From Lachnospiraceae bacterium (GTDB lineage Bacteria > Bacillota > Clostridia > Lachnospirales > Lachnospiraceae): a DNA stretch of 64,000 nt. The DNA lies in NCBI GenBank assembly GCA_910574805.1, contig CAJTCV010000002.1, positions 62,001 to 126,000 on the forward strand. Reading direction: 5' to 3'. The notes below the pieces were generated by a model. It searched no databases. It had not been told where the DNA came from and was given only the letters and a program-made list of their open reading frames with translations. This document shows positions 54,681 through 62,517 of the stretch, piece by piece. The translations under genes and the position numbers were made by a program. Each line of letters opens with the position of its first letter. Within the stretch, counting starts at the first letter, position 1.

Positions 54681-54705
54681 TAGATTCAAGTTAGGACGAT
54701 ATTCT
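54681..54705 (+). promoter_or_regulatory. promoter with shared regulator box (copy 2)
   Basis: TAGATTCAAGTTA (54681-54693), then six bases, then TATTCT as -10 (54700-54705). ATTCAA also occurs 11 bases upstream (54673-54678), giving the one-turn direct-repeat spacing typical of OmpR-type sites. Same layout as at 52500-52524. Confidence 0.6.
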
Positions 54706-54764
54706 TTAACTGTACCCGGAAAAGGTAACAAAAAAACCGTTGTTCACAGAAAGGAGATTCTACT

Positions 54765-55556
54765 ATGAAAAAATGTTTACCCATCATCTTTGCCGCCCTC
54801 TTCATGGTAAGTGCGCTAACAGGGTGCGCAAGCCAAACAAGTTTGGCAGGGCAAAATTCTTCGCCCGAACAAAACAATGCTACTGCACCGAGTGGCGAAA
54901 CCTCTATTAGCCAACCTGTAACGTCAACAACCGGGGCTTCAAGCCCGACCGTTTCCCCTACTGCGTCTGCTGCATATGAAAAGCTGATTGCATACAAGAC
55001 CGAGAGTTACGGGGAGCAGAGTATAGCCGATTTTAACGCGACTCTTGCACCGACACCCGATGAATTGACAGAGCTTCTTGCAGCAGTAGCTGATGTAAGC
55101 AACACCATATCCTCTGATGACGAAAACTATGAATTTTTCACAACCACAATAACCTTTTCGTCCCATGAATTATACTGCGAGCATATGGGGGAAGAAGTTA
55201 CATTTAATATACCAATCTCCAAACAAAGCAGACCATGCGACTATCTGGACGAGGACGGGGAAACAGTATATGATTTTTCCTGTTTCGTTGAAGCGGATGT
55301 TGCTTATTCTATCAACGCCCCGAAACTTGTATCGGTAGCAGAACGGGATAAGGCGTTGCTGACATTCAAAGAGGAAATGCAAAATTACTTGAATGGTCTA
55401 AGCGAAGAAGAAATTGCGGGCGGCGATATTAAAAAAATGCTCATAGACAAGTCCACTGAACTTGCAAATAGCTTGTCTACCGAAAATATGAAACTATCGC
55501 CTTGTGACATTTATATGATTGAAATTCACAATGCCGGAGCAGAAATCACCAAATAA
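54765..55556 (+). CDS. lipoprotein of unknown function
   Basis: Type II signal peptide with lipobox 'ALTGC' (Cys at about residue 21), then a Ser/Thr/Pro/Asn-rich linker of ~55 residues and a mature domain of ~185 residues ('GEEVTFNIPISKQSRPCDYL', 'EEMQNYLNGLSEEEIAGGDI'). AGAAAGGAGATT precedes the ATG. Not recognised. It is under the same promoter box as the two-component genes, so it may be their effector or a sensor accessory on the cell surface. Confidence 0.75.
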   Translation: MKKCLPIIFAALFMVSALTGCASQTSLAGQNSSPEQNNATAPSGETSISQPVTSTTGASSPTVSPTASAAYEKLIAYKTESYGEQSIADFNATLAPTPDELTELLAAVADVSNTISSDDENYEFFTTTITFSSHELYCEHMGEEVTFNIPISKQSRPCDYLDEDGETVYDFSCFVEADVAYSINAPKLVSVAERDKALLTFKEEMQNYLNGLSEEEIAGGDIKKMLIDKSTELANSLSTENMKLSPCDIYMIEIHNAGAEITK

Positions 55557-55581
55557 AAATACAATCGCCTTAATCTGCCGC

Positions 55582-55613
55582 ACGACGGCAAAAGAAAAAA
55601 AGCCGTCGTTTCT
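55582..55613 (+). terminator. terminator after lipoprotein gene
   Basis: 8-bp stem ACGACGGC/GCCGTCGT (55582-55589, 55602-55609), A-rich loop, followed by TTCTTTT. Homologous to the hairpin at 50107-50133 in inverted orientation. Confidence 0.75.
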
Positions 55614-55647
55614 TTTATTAAAGAAGCGAGAATCTTTGCCTAAAGAT

Positions 55648-55674
55648 ATGGCGGCTAAAGGAGTTAGCCGCCAT
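55648..55674 (+). promoter_or_regulatory. hairpin presenting a ribosome binding site in its loop
   Basis: Perfect 11-bp stem ATGGCGGCTAA/TTAGCCGCCAT with loop AGGAG. The 3' arm ends in CCAT followed by G, so an ATG (55673) starts at the stem edge. A diverged copy of the same hairpin is at about 49995-50018 on the other strand. The short frame after ATG 55673 reads 'LLKKFCLLKRDFLP' and stops near 55784. A translation-controlling leader of the Tn916-type sigma module is a reasonable reading. Confidence 0.55.
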
Positions 55675-55861
55675 GAAATGCAAACTGTATCAACAAAATT
55701 CATTGGTCATTGATTTGTTAAAAAAATTCTGTCTTTTGAAACGGGATTTTTTGCCTATGAGTATGAACACACATATCATTTAGTATATCCTAATAACTCA
55801 CATTACTCAAATGCCTTTGCGCTTTCTGCCGTAGGGGTATTTGTTGTAATACCCCCCTGCT

Positions 55862-56081
55862 GGGAAAAGAAGTGATAGTTGATGATGAACAGTTAGCAAA
55901 GGCATTATCAAGATTGCCGGAATTGCGCCGGGAAGTCCTGCTGCTTTATTACTTTGTCGGCTATCGTGATGAAGCAATCGGCAGATTGTATGGGCGTTGC
56001 AGGAGTTCGATAAACCGCCGGAGAAATGTTGCACTGAAACAGTTACGGAAAGAATGGGAGGAATTGGAACATGAGGAATAA
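55862..56081 (+). pseudogene. 5'-deleted Tn916-type sigma-like gene
   Basis: From 'LLGKEVIVDDEQLAKALSRL' on, this is the C-terminal half of the same sigma-like protein as at 49368 ('REVLLLYYFVGYRDEAIGRL'), here with its intact recognition helix ('GRCRSSINRRRNVALKQLRK'). The N-terminal half is missing: the non-coding leader (55770-55860) runs straight into codons for the middle of the protein at CTGGGAAAAGAAGT. Both ends of the deletion carry TGGGAA, so loss by recombination between short repeats is likely. The stop overlaps the next gene by 11 bases, as in intact elements. Confidence 0.7.
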
Positions 56082-56274
56082 GAAGCTGATACCTTTTGAA
56101 GTGATTCAAAGAGCCATTGTCGGAGAGCCGGAAGCGGTAGACGTAGTATTACGGCACTACACCGCACATATCAAATATCTGTCTATGTATAAAGGGCATA
56201 TCAATGACGATATACAGGACAGGCTAAAAGCAAGATTAACAGAATCCATATTGAAATTCTGTTTCGACCGTTAG
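56071..56274 (+). CDS. Tn916 ORF8-like HTH protein
   Basis: 67 residues: 'LIPFEVIQRAIVGEPEAVDV' and 'VLRHYTAHIKYLSMYKG' and 'QDRLKARLTESILKFCFDR' match the small helix-turn-helix protein encoded next to the sigma-like gene in Tn916-family elements. It appears intact. The normal order in such elements is sigma, this gene, xis, int; here xis is not seen. Confidence 0.8.
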   Translation: MRNKKLIPFEVIQRAIVGEPEAVDVVLRHYTAHIKYLSMYKGHINDDIQDRLKARLTESILKFCFDR

Positions 56275-56280
56275 GGAGTG

Positions 56281-56349
56281 GCAAAGACGGAAAAAGCTGT
56301 CAAGGGTAAACTTCGCGCTTCGCGCCCTTGACAGCTTTCCCGTCTTTGC
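56281..56349 (+). repeat. long imperfect hairpin in the Tn916-like module
   Basis: GCAAAGACGG and AAGCTGTCAAGGG (56281-56306) pair with CCCTTGACAGCTT and CCCGTCTTTGC (56325-56349), with a GC-rich inner loop. It may end the sigma/HTH transcript. 56350-56570 holds no recognisable gene; xis would be expected here. Confidence 0.7.
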
Positions 56350-56574
56350 TAATGGGCAGTCAAGAGGGTGAAATCAGTAAACTGCTTTCGCCCTCAATTT
56401 ATTATGGGCTTGTTACGCAGTAGGAAGCCTTTTCAGCTTGATTTTGGTGGCTTGCAGACATGGAATTGCTAAGGGATAGTTTTTTATATTCCCACTCTCC
56501 AAAATGGTGTTCTAAAGCGTAACAGAAATTTTTATAGATACGCCGGGCGAATCGCTGATTTGCCGAAAAAGATA

Positions 56575-56603
56575 GTGAAAAACCGCCATGAATCTGCTAT
56601 AAT
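56575..56603 (+). promoter_or_regulatory. likely promoter of the integrase gene
   Basis: GTGAAA (56575-56580), 17 bases, TATAAT (56598-56603). A small hairpin CTTTCC/GGAAAG just upstream of the start overlaps the ribosome binding site AAAGGAGC. Confidence 0.5.
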
Positions 56604-56651
56604 AGATATAGGCATATCAAGGCTCTTTCCGATACGGAAAGGAGCAAAACA

Positions 56652-57239
56652 ATGTCGGAGAAAAGACGTGATAACAGAAACCGCATTTTGCGTTCGGGAG
56701 AGAGCCAGAGAAAAGACAGGAGATATGCTTACAAATATACCGATACTTTTGGTAAAGTGCAATTTGTCTATGCGTGGAAGTTAGTGCCTACGGACAAGAC
56801 CCCAGCCGGGAAGCGTGACGACATATCCATTAGGGAAAAGGAAAAAGAGATACAGAAAGACCTTGACGACGGGATAGACACAATCGGAAAGAAAATGATC
56901 GTCTGCGAGCTTTACGCGAAGCAGATCACCATTAACGGGTACAGCAATTTTCTTTTCCTCAACCGGGACGGATGCCCGAAAACGAATGTGAACTATGCTA
57001 CCATGTTCCGGGGGCTTGCGAAGAAGTACAACAAGTGCCATGAGGAAGCCTTACCCAAAGTAATGACACCCCACACCCTGCGCCATACGTTCTGCACCAA
57101 CTTAGCCAATGCGGGCATGAACCCGAAAGCGTTACAGTATATCATGGGACATTCCAACATCACTATGACGCTGAACTATTACGCACACGCAACTTTCGCT
57201 TCCGCAAAGGCTGAAATGGAAAGACTGATTGCCGCATAG
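56652..57239 (+). pseudogene. int: Tn916-type integrase with internal in-frame deletion
   Basis: 195 codons against about 400 in Tn916 Int. The N-terminus ('MSEKRRDNRNRILRSGESQR') is the arm-binding domain; at 'KKMIVCELYAKQ' the sequence jumps directly to 'ITINGYSNFLFLNRDG' near the C-terminus. The core-binding domain and the first catalytic Arg are lost; the H-x-x-R ('TPHTLRHTFCTN'), His ('MGHSN') and nucleophile Tyr ('NYYAHATF') remain. The reading frame is kept across the junction. Excision by this protein is not expected. Confidence 0.88.
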
Positions 57240-57731
57240 GTACGGGCAGAATTTATTACTTTTTTACTACCGCCCAGAGGGAAAACCTAAAGGTTTATGA
57301 GGGTATATGCGAACTTCTCCCCATATCTAAACTGCCGGAAAAGCCCAGAAATACAGGCTATTCCGACATATAAGAATTTCTAAAGAGATAATCTAATTTT
57401 ACCAATAATTTTCTCTACAATATTTTATATGATTTTGTTTCCCTTATCAAAGTTTGTGATGCCCTATGGAAAGATATAATACAAGGGGAACTTTAAGGGA
57501 AAGAATTGGGATATGTTGGTGAACAGATAAAATGCGGAAGAAAATTTAAGATGATCAGTTATCAAGCATAAAGAATGGCTTTTTAATAAATTCCATTTGA
57601 GCGGGAACTGCTTTATCCCTCTTTTTAAGAAAGCATGCGAAGACAAAACATTAATTTCGGATATATTCAGCCGGACTGAATGGGATGAATATTAAAGAAA
57701 AATCAGGATTGATATAACGAAAGGATATATT
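57240..57731. other. 492-bp AT-rich stretch, probable right end of the element
   Basis: No convincing gene. It follows the integrase, where the attachment site of a Tn916-like element should lie, but no repeat matching the left side can be pointed to. Parts near 57520-57660 look like decayed coding sequence. Confidence 0.4.
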
Positions 57732-58100
57732 ATGATTGACAATAAACAGGTCAAAGAAATTCTCCTGGGATTAGGAGCAGATTTATGTGGAATAGCAGGT
57801 ATAGACAGGTTTATTGACGCTCCTGAAGGATATCATCCTACAGATGTTTTGCCAACCTGCAGATCGGTTATTTCTTTTGGAAATTGTAACGCCTGCGTAA
57901 ACATATGCCCGGTAAATGCATTAGAGCATTTAGAGCTGAAACAACAGACATGTTGGAATTATGCTTTTGGCAATGATAAAACAATACAAAGCTGGGTAAT
58001 AAGTTGCCACAAATGCAGAGATATTTGCCCTTATAATTTAGGAACAGAAAATTCGTTTATAAATAAGAAAACATACTGGAGGACTGGAAATGAAATTTGA
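57732..58100 (+). pseudogene. QueG-like (epoxyqueuosine reductase-type) ferredoxin protein with internal deletion
   Basis: 122 codons. The start 'VKEILLGLGADLCGIAGIDR' and 'DVLPTCRSVISFG' is the beginning of QueG-like corrinoid/Fe-S proteins; the end has two 4Fe-4S motifs, 'NCNACVNICPVNALE' and 'CHKCRDICPYN'. Such proteins have ~230-300 residues; here 'ISFG' joins straight to 'NCNACV', with the middle removed and the frame kept. AAAGGATAT precedes the ATG. The remaining protein could at most carry the Fe-S clusters. Confidence 0.7.
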
Positions 58101-58719
58101 TGTGAAGCAATTACAATGGACGAGAGAACCTGGATCGTATCTGATTACACCTGAAAAAATTGAAATAGAAACAAAGCCGCACACAGATTTATGGCAGCGT
58201 ACATACTATCATTTCAGGAATGACAACGCGCCCGTGCTGCAAATGGAAACGGAAGATCCGTATTTTTCCTTTGTTGTGAAAACAGAATTTGCACAGAGCC
58301 ACCACCGTTTTGACCAGTGCGGGATTGTCTTATACATGAACAGCGAAAACTGGTTAAAAGGTTCCGTCGAATATGAAAACGACATGTTCCAGCATTTGGG
58401 AAGCGTTGTTACAAACAACGGCTATTCCGACTGGGCGACAACAGAAATAGATGCCTCCATAAAGTCCATGTGGTACAGGTTAAGCCGCAGGGAAAGCGAT
58501 TTCCGCATAGAATGTTCTGAAGACGGCACGGTTTTCAGACAAATGAGAATATGCCATATGTGGAATGTAACTGACCGGATTAAATTTGGAATATATGCCT
58601 GCAGCCCGGAGGATTCCTCTTTCAAAGCCACATTCAGCCATATGGAAATGACAGAATGCAGATGGCCCGCCCATGATGGACAGGCACCTGATGAAATACA
58701 GCAGAAAATAAAAATGTGA
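58090..58719 (+). CDS. DUF1349 (concanavalin-like) protein
   Basis: 209 residues. 'RTYYHFRNDNAPVLQMETED', 'CGIVLYMNSENWLKGSVEYE' and 'YRLSRRESDFRIECSEDGTV' match DUF1349, a beta-sandwich family related to concanavalin-like glucanases; function unknown. No signal peptide, full length. It overlaps the upstream gene by 11 bases; GGAGGACTGG lies before the ATG. Confidence 0.85.
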   Translation: MKFDVKQLQWTREPGSYLITPEKIEIETKPHTDLWQRTYYHFRNDNAPVLQMETEDPYFSFVVKTEFAQSHHRFDQCGIVLYMNSENWLKGSVEYENDMFQHLGSVVTNNGYSDWATTEIDASIKSMWYRLSRRESDFRIECSEDGTVFRQMRICHMWNVTDRIKFGIYACSPEDSSFKATFSHMEMTECRWPAHDGQAPDEIQQKIKM

Positions 58720-59009
58720 AATCATCCTTTTACCGGAGAAACAAATGCCTGGATATGCGGCTCACGAAAATGCAGATGCCCTGTAAGTCAATCGGCAATG
58801 CTATACGGGATATAAGCAAGAAACACAGCAAGTTAGTTTCTGCAGAATTAAGTACATGGGATTTATCATCAAAAGAAATACATCAGGTTTATAAATTGGC
58901 AAGCAAATTTTTAAAGGTGAGAATTTTAACGCTTCAAAAAGCCAGGCATGATGGAAGATGGCAGAACTCAGGAGATCTGGAATTTACGGAGGCAATGGTA
59001 TATGAATAA
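58716..59009 (+). CDS. hypothetical protein, start uncertain
   Basis: Up to 97 codons from GTG 58716, overlapping the DUF1349 stop; ATG 58755 is an alternative. Neither has a good ribosome binding site. The sequence is basic ('SKEIHQVYKLASKFLKVRIL'); I do not recognise it. It may be a fragment: it ends eight bases inside the next gene. Confidence 0.35.
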   Translation: MKSSFYRRNKCLDMRLTKMQMPCKSIGNAIRDISKKHSKLVSAELSTWDLSSKEIHQVYKLASKFLKVRILTLQKARHDGRWQNSGDLEFTEAMVYE

Positions 59010-59319
59010 AGAAATTCTGTTATCTAATATAGACAAAGTCCATACTACGGAAATGGGAATTGACAGGATAAAGAAAAATCTGAGATTAGATACCGATGAC
59101 GTGGTTGAATGGTGCAGGAAAAAGGTGTTAGATGAGGGGTGCAATATTTATAAGCGGGGAAAGAACTGGTATTGCGAAATTGATAATATTAAAATAACGA
59201 TTAACTCTTACAGTTACACAATTATTACAGCGCATATATTAAATATATATAGGGCGGATATATCTTTTTATGAGATGCGTCAGGGTGGGAGAAAACAGAA
59301 GGCGGAGGGTGTTATATGA
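59002..59319 (+). CDS. DUF3781 protein
   Basis: 105 residues from ATG 59002 (after ACGGAGG). 'NIDKVHTTEMGIDRIKKNLR', 'DDVVEWCRKKVLDEGCNIYK' and 'GKNWYCEIDNIKITINSYSY' then 'TIITAH' match the small DUF3781 family, whose function is unknown. The last ~25 residues after 'TIITAH' look like read-through beyond the family end, so the true tail may have been altered. Confidence 0.75.
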   Translation: MNKEILLSNIDKVHTTEMGIDRIKKNLRLDTDDVVEWCRKKVLDEGCNIYKRGKNWYCEIDNIKITINSYSYTIITAHILNIYRADISFYEMRQGGRKQKAEGVI

Positions 59320-59320
59320 G

Positions 59321-59953
59321 ATGAAGGACAGACAGAGCAGTTCCAATTATGAAAAGATGAAAAACGACATGGCTGCTGTATTTTTGCAGTATGACCAGGA
59401 GAGGATGATCCAAAAATTCGGACTGGAGCAGGATCCGGAGTATCTGTATATCCGCTGTCTGGAACGGAATTACCGGATCAGCCGCACAAGCGGCCGGGTA
59501 AGCTGGTCGGAGGATGCGTTCCGATCAGAAGAGACGGCGGACTACAACGAGGCCATGACCATATACGATGTGCTCTGTTATTCCAGAGAGGGCTGCCGTC
59601 TGGCTCATGAATGGGTAAATGTAAAAAGTCTCTCCGGCGTCCGGGGCGGCACGCTGGAGAAAGGAAGCGACTTCTTTCAGAATGCCGGAGCCTGTTTTGA
59701 CGGAAAGACGGACGCGCTGATCCGCGCCTGTGAAAAGCTTCAGGGAAAAAAGCTGGAAAAAGGAGATGCGGCTTATGAACTGCGGTTGTTCCCTTTTCTT
59801 CCCATGATTCTGCGCTTCTGGGAATCGGATGATGAGTTTCCGGCCAGCCTGCAGATCCTCGTGGATAAAAATATACTGGATTTTATGCACTATGAGACGC
59901 TGATGTTCGCGATTTCCCATGTGCTGAGACGGATGAAAGAGGAGATGGGATGA
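59321..59953 (+). CDS. DUF3786-like protein
   Basis: 210 residues from ATG 59321 (GGCGGAGGG upstream). 'RNYRISRTSGRVSW', 'IYDVLCYSREGC', 'RLFPFLPMILRFWESDDEFP' and 'ILVDKNILDFMHYETLMFAI' fit DUF3786, a clostridial family sometimes linked to corrinoid metabolism. Base composition returns to the GC-richer chromosome here, so the AT-rich foreign region ends near 59.3 kb. 39 bases before the next gene. Confidence 0.7.
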   Translation: MKDRQSSSNYEKMKNDMAAVFLQYDQERMIQKFGLEQDPEYLYIRCLERNYRISRTSGRVSWSEDAFRSEETADYNEAMTIYDVLCYSREGCRLAHEWVNVKSLSGVRGGTLEKGSDFFQNAGACFDGKTDALIRACEKLQGKKLEKGDAAYELRLFPFLPMILRFWESDDEFPASLQILVDKNILDFMHYETLMFAISHVLRRMKEEMG

Positions 59954-59992
59954 TAGTCCGGCTGCGCCGGACAGTTCCAGAAGGAGGAGCGT

Positions 59993-60628
59993 ATGAAGAA
60001 AATTGATATGAAAAGCTGGGAGAGAAGGGAGTTGTATGAATTCTTCTCCGGCATGTCCTGGCCTTTTTACAGTGTGACATTTCAGGTGGATGTCACGGAA
60101 GTGTACCAGTATGCGAAGCGGGAAGGGCTGTCCTTCTATTATGCGCTGGTCTGGCTCTGCACGAAAGCATGCAATCAGGTGGAGAATTTCCGCTATGCGG
60201 TCCGGGAGAAGGAAGTGTGGCTTCTGGACGAGCGGATTCCCAGTTTTACGGACTTGAAAAAGGGCGCGACGCAGTTCCATATCGTGACCATGCCCGGCGG
60301 AGAAGATCTGGCGGCGTTCTGCCGCGGGGCGAAGGCGAAAAGCGCGGCGCAGACGTCTTTTGTGGACGCCTCTTCGGAGACGGATGAGCTGATTTATTTT
60401 TCCTGCCTTCCATGGCTGGAGCTGACGGGTCTGACCAATGAACGGGATTTTGATCCCGATGACAGTGTGCCGCGGATCGCCTGGGGGAAGTACACAGAGC
60501 AACAGGGCAGGAAAAAACTGGGCATGTCCCTGGAACTGAACCACCGGTTTACGGACGGGTATCATGTGGGGCAGTTTTATGAGGCGCTTGTGGAAGAGAT
60601 CGCTCATCTGAGTGCAGGAGAATTATAA
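59993..60628 (+). CDS. CatA-like acetyltransferase family protein
   Basis: 211 residues with the chloramphenicol-acetyltransferase fold pattern: 'FYSVTFQVDVTEVYQYAKRE', 'FYYALVWLCTKACNQVENFR', 'FSCLPWLELTG' and the active-site motif 'NHRFTDGYHVGQFYEALVEE' with His184 and Asp188. True CATs have two His in this motif; here the first is Asn. Many chromosomal relatives of this form do not confer drug resistance, so the substrate is unknown. AGAAGGAGGAGC precedes the ATG. Confidence 0.85.
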   Translation: MKKIDMKSWERRELYEFFSGMSWPFYSVTFQVDVTEVYQYAKREGLSFYYALVWLCTKACNQVENFRYAVREKEVWLLDERIPSFTDLKKGATQFHIVTMPGGEDLAAFCRGAKAKSAAQTSFVDASSETDELIYFSCLPWLELTGLTNERDFDPDDSVPRIAWGKYTEQQGRKKLGMSLELNHRFTDGYHVGQFYEALVEEIAHLSAGEL

Positions 60629-60669
60629 TGTAAGACGCAGCTGATGGAATTAAGAAGGAAGACGGTGGA

Positions 60670-62517
60670 ATGGACAGAAAGAAAATCGAGCATGTATTTC
60701 GGTGGTCTGATGAGTACATTAAAAATACCCCGGAGATTTTAGAGAAATCAACAAATGAGATTTTCAATGAGCTGGATGACGGAACAAGCGAGATGCGCCG
60801 CCTGCGATGGGGCGTGATGGTACGTGCAAATATGAAAAATCTGACAGATTTCAGTTATTCCGGCATCATCGAGTACCTTCCGGACACGGGGGATAACAGC
60901 CTGATGGCTGAATATACAGGATATGTCCTGCAGACACAATATGGCATTCGTATGGTAAGGCTTTTGATAGAAGGACATAGCAGACACAGAAATATGTTTT
61001 CTTATACAAGCGCTAATATATTATATGATGAAATATTAGATATCGATGAGCTCGCATCTGTTTTGAATGTTTTTGAAGAAAATAAGGACAATCCTTTGTT
61101 GGAGTGCGCGGTCAGGAATTATGCGGGTTTAATCATTAAACATGGAAAAGAGGAGGATGTATTAAACGGTTATCTGGTATCTGGTACGGAGATATACAGC
61201 AGCTTGATTCTTCAGATTGGCAGAAAACTCGTATATGAGCGTGTTGAACAGGCAGACAGGATGCTTTTATTATTATTCCGGCAGAATAACCGGCTGTGCA
61301 GCTTCAGCGCATTGGACTTGCTGGAGCTGCTTTCCTATGGCAGGACAGAGTATACGGACAAATACATGGAAGACTGTATCTGCCTGATGAAAAACGACGA
61401 ATGTAAACTATGGTTAATAAGAATATTTGCAAATTATTTAGGGTGTGGGGAGAGCGGTAAATATGATTCTGAGATATATCAATATTTGACGGAAATAATC
61501 AAAGGTTCCGCAGAGGCCAAAAAAGTGTTTCTGCATCATATGGAATACAGGACAGACTTCAATGATAGGACTTCGTCGCTGATTCGGCGTATCATAGATG
61601 CTCCGTTTCAAAAAGACGCAGAGATTTTACACAGCCTGGACTTTTACTTTTCCGAGAGGGTTAAAGAGGACAAATACACGGCATTAGAACAACTGGAAAA
61701 AATCCATACAATCAATCATTATAACCTTGGGGATATGTTCTGGAACAGTCTTTCGCTGACCTGCAGCGAATTAAGAGATGATCAGGCAGATGTTTGCAGA
61801 AGCTGTTTTGATAAGATATGGAAAGGCAGTATACAGGAATTACTCTGGGGGTTGGACCTTTTTGAGTCGTTAGTCAGTCTTGCAGGAGCTGAAAGCTGGT
61901 TTGAAAATAATACATATGACGATGAACAAATGATATTGATCCTGCAGGGGATCATTTATTTCTCGATTGATGCTGAAAAAATATGCGAATTTCTATTCTT
62001 GATGATTCCGCATTTTGACAGGGTTGAACGTGTATGGAATCTGATATGTGAAGATATTTATCCCAATTATGCCGGTAATTTAGTGAAGGCCGCAACGAAA
62101 TACAGGCAAGGTTTCCATGAAAAACAGGCAGGTATTGCCTGCCGTCTGCTTCAGATGAATGAGGAACATTCAGATCGTGTAAAAAGAAGCTATGAGAATA
62201 AGGACCTTTGGCCGTCTGCCCGGAGGGAATATGAATACCGAAGATTTCAGATGGAACGGAATAAAAGAATGAATGAGGAGTCAAAACAAAAATCAGTATT
62301 TGCAAAACTGTTTCCTGACAGATTTATGAAATATGGGAAAAGAATCGCATATGTTGAATATGGCCTTAAAGGAGAGATGACATATAAGGTCAGTGAGTAT
62401 GCGGAAATAAAGATTTCCAGAGAATTACCCCGGGCATTTCTGAATAATCCTTATGAACTGAACCAAAAAAGAAAAAAATATCTGATACGCAGGTGTGGTA
62501 ATGAGGCTGATTATTAA
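60670..62517 (+). CDS. large helical protein of unknown function (first gene of a putative two-gene system)
   Basis: 615 residues; I do not recognise it. It is soluble and almost entirely helical, with stretches reminiscent of HEAT/TPR-like repeats ('EIFNELDDGTSEMRRLRWGV', 'LASVLNVFEENKDNPLLECA'), and a basic C-terminal tail ('NPYELNQKRKKYLIRRCGN'). GGAAGACGGTGG precedes the ATG, 41 bases after the acetyltransferase gene. Its last 17 bases overlap the start of the next gene, so the two are produced together. The pairing with a nuclease-like protein hints at a defence function, which is inference. Confidence 0.65.
   Translation: MDRKKIEHVFRWSDEYIKNTPEILEKSTNEIFNELDDGTSEMRRLRWGVMVRANMKNLTDFSYSGIIEYLPDTGDNSLMAEYTGYVLQTQYGIRMVRLLIEGHSRHRNMFSYTSANILYDEILDIDELASVLNVFEENKDNPLLECAVRNYAGLIIKHGKEEDVLNGYLVSGTEIYSSLILQIGRKLVYERVEQADRMLLLLFRQNNRLCSFSALDLLELLSYGRTEYTDKYMEDCICLMKNDECKLWLIRIFANYLGCGESGKYDSEIYQYLTEIIKGSAEAKKVFLHHMEYRTDFNDRTSSLIRRIIDAPFQKDAEILHSLDFYFSERVKEDKYTALEQLEKIHTINHYNLGDMFWNSLSLTCSELRDDQADVCRSCFDKIWKGSIQELLWGLDLFESLVSLAGAESWFENNTYDDEQMILILQGIIYFSIDAEKICEFLFLMIPHFDRVERVWNLICEDIYPNYAGNLVKAATKYRQGFHEKQAGIACRLLQMNEEHSDRVKRSYENKDLWPSARREYEYRRFQMERNKRMNEESKQKSVFAKLFPDRFMKYGKRIAYVEYGLKGEMTYKVSEYAEIKISRELPRAFLNNPYELNQKRKKYLIRRCGNEADY

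Noticed and set aside
49368-57239. Intact Tn916-type conjugative transposon
   Set aside because: No conjugation genes, no xis, defective integrase and sigma genes; only remnants remain.
57464-57646. 60-codon minus-strand frame after the integrase
   Set aside because: No binding site, biased low-complexity residues, no family resemblance.
59525-60607. 360-codon frame antisense to the DUF3786 and CatA-like genes
   Set aside because: Spans two sense genes with recognisable motifs; shadow frame.
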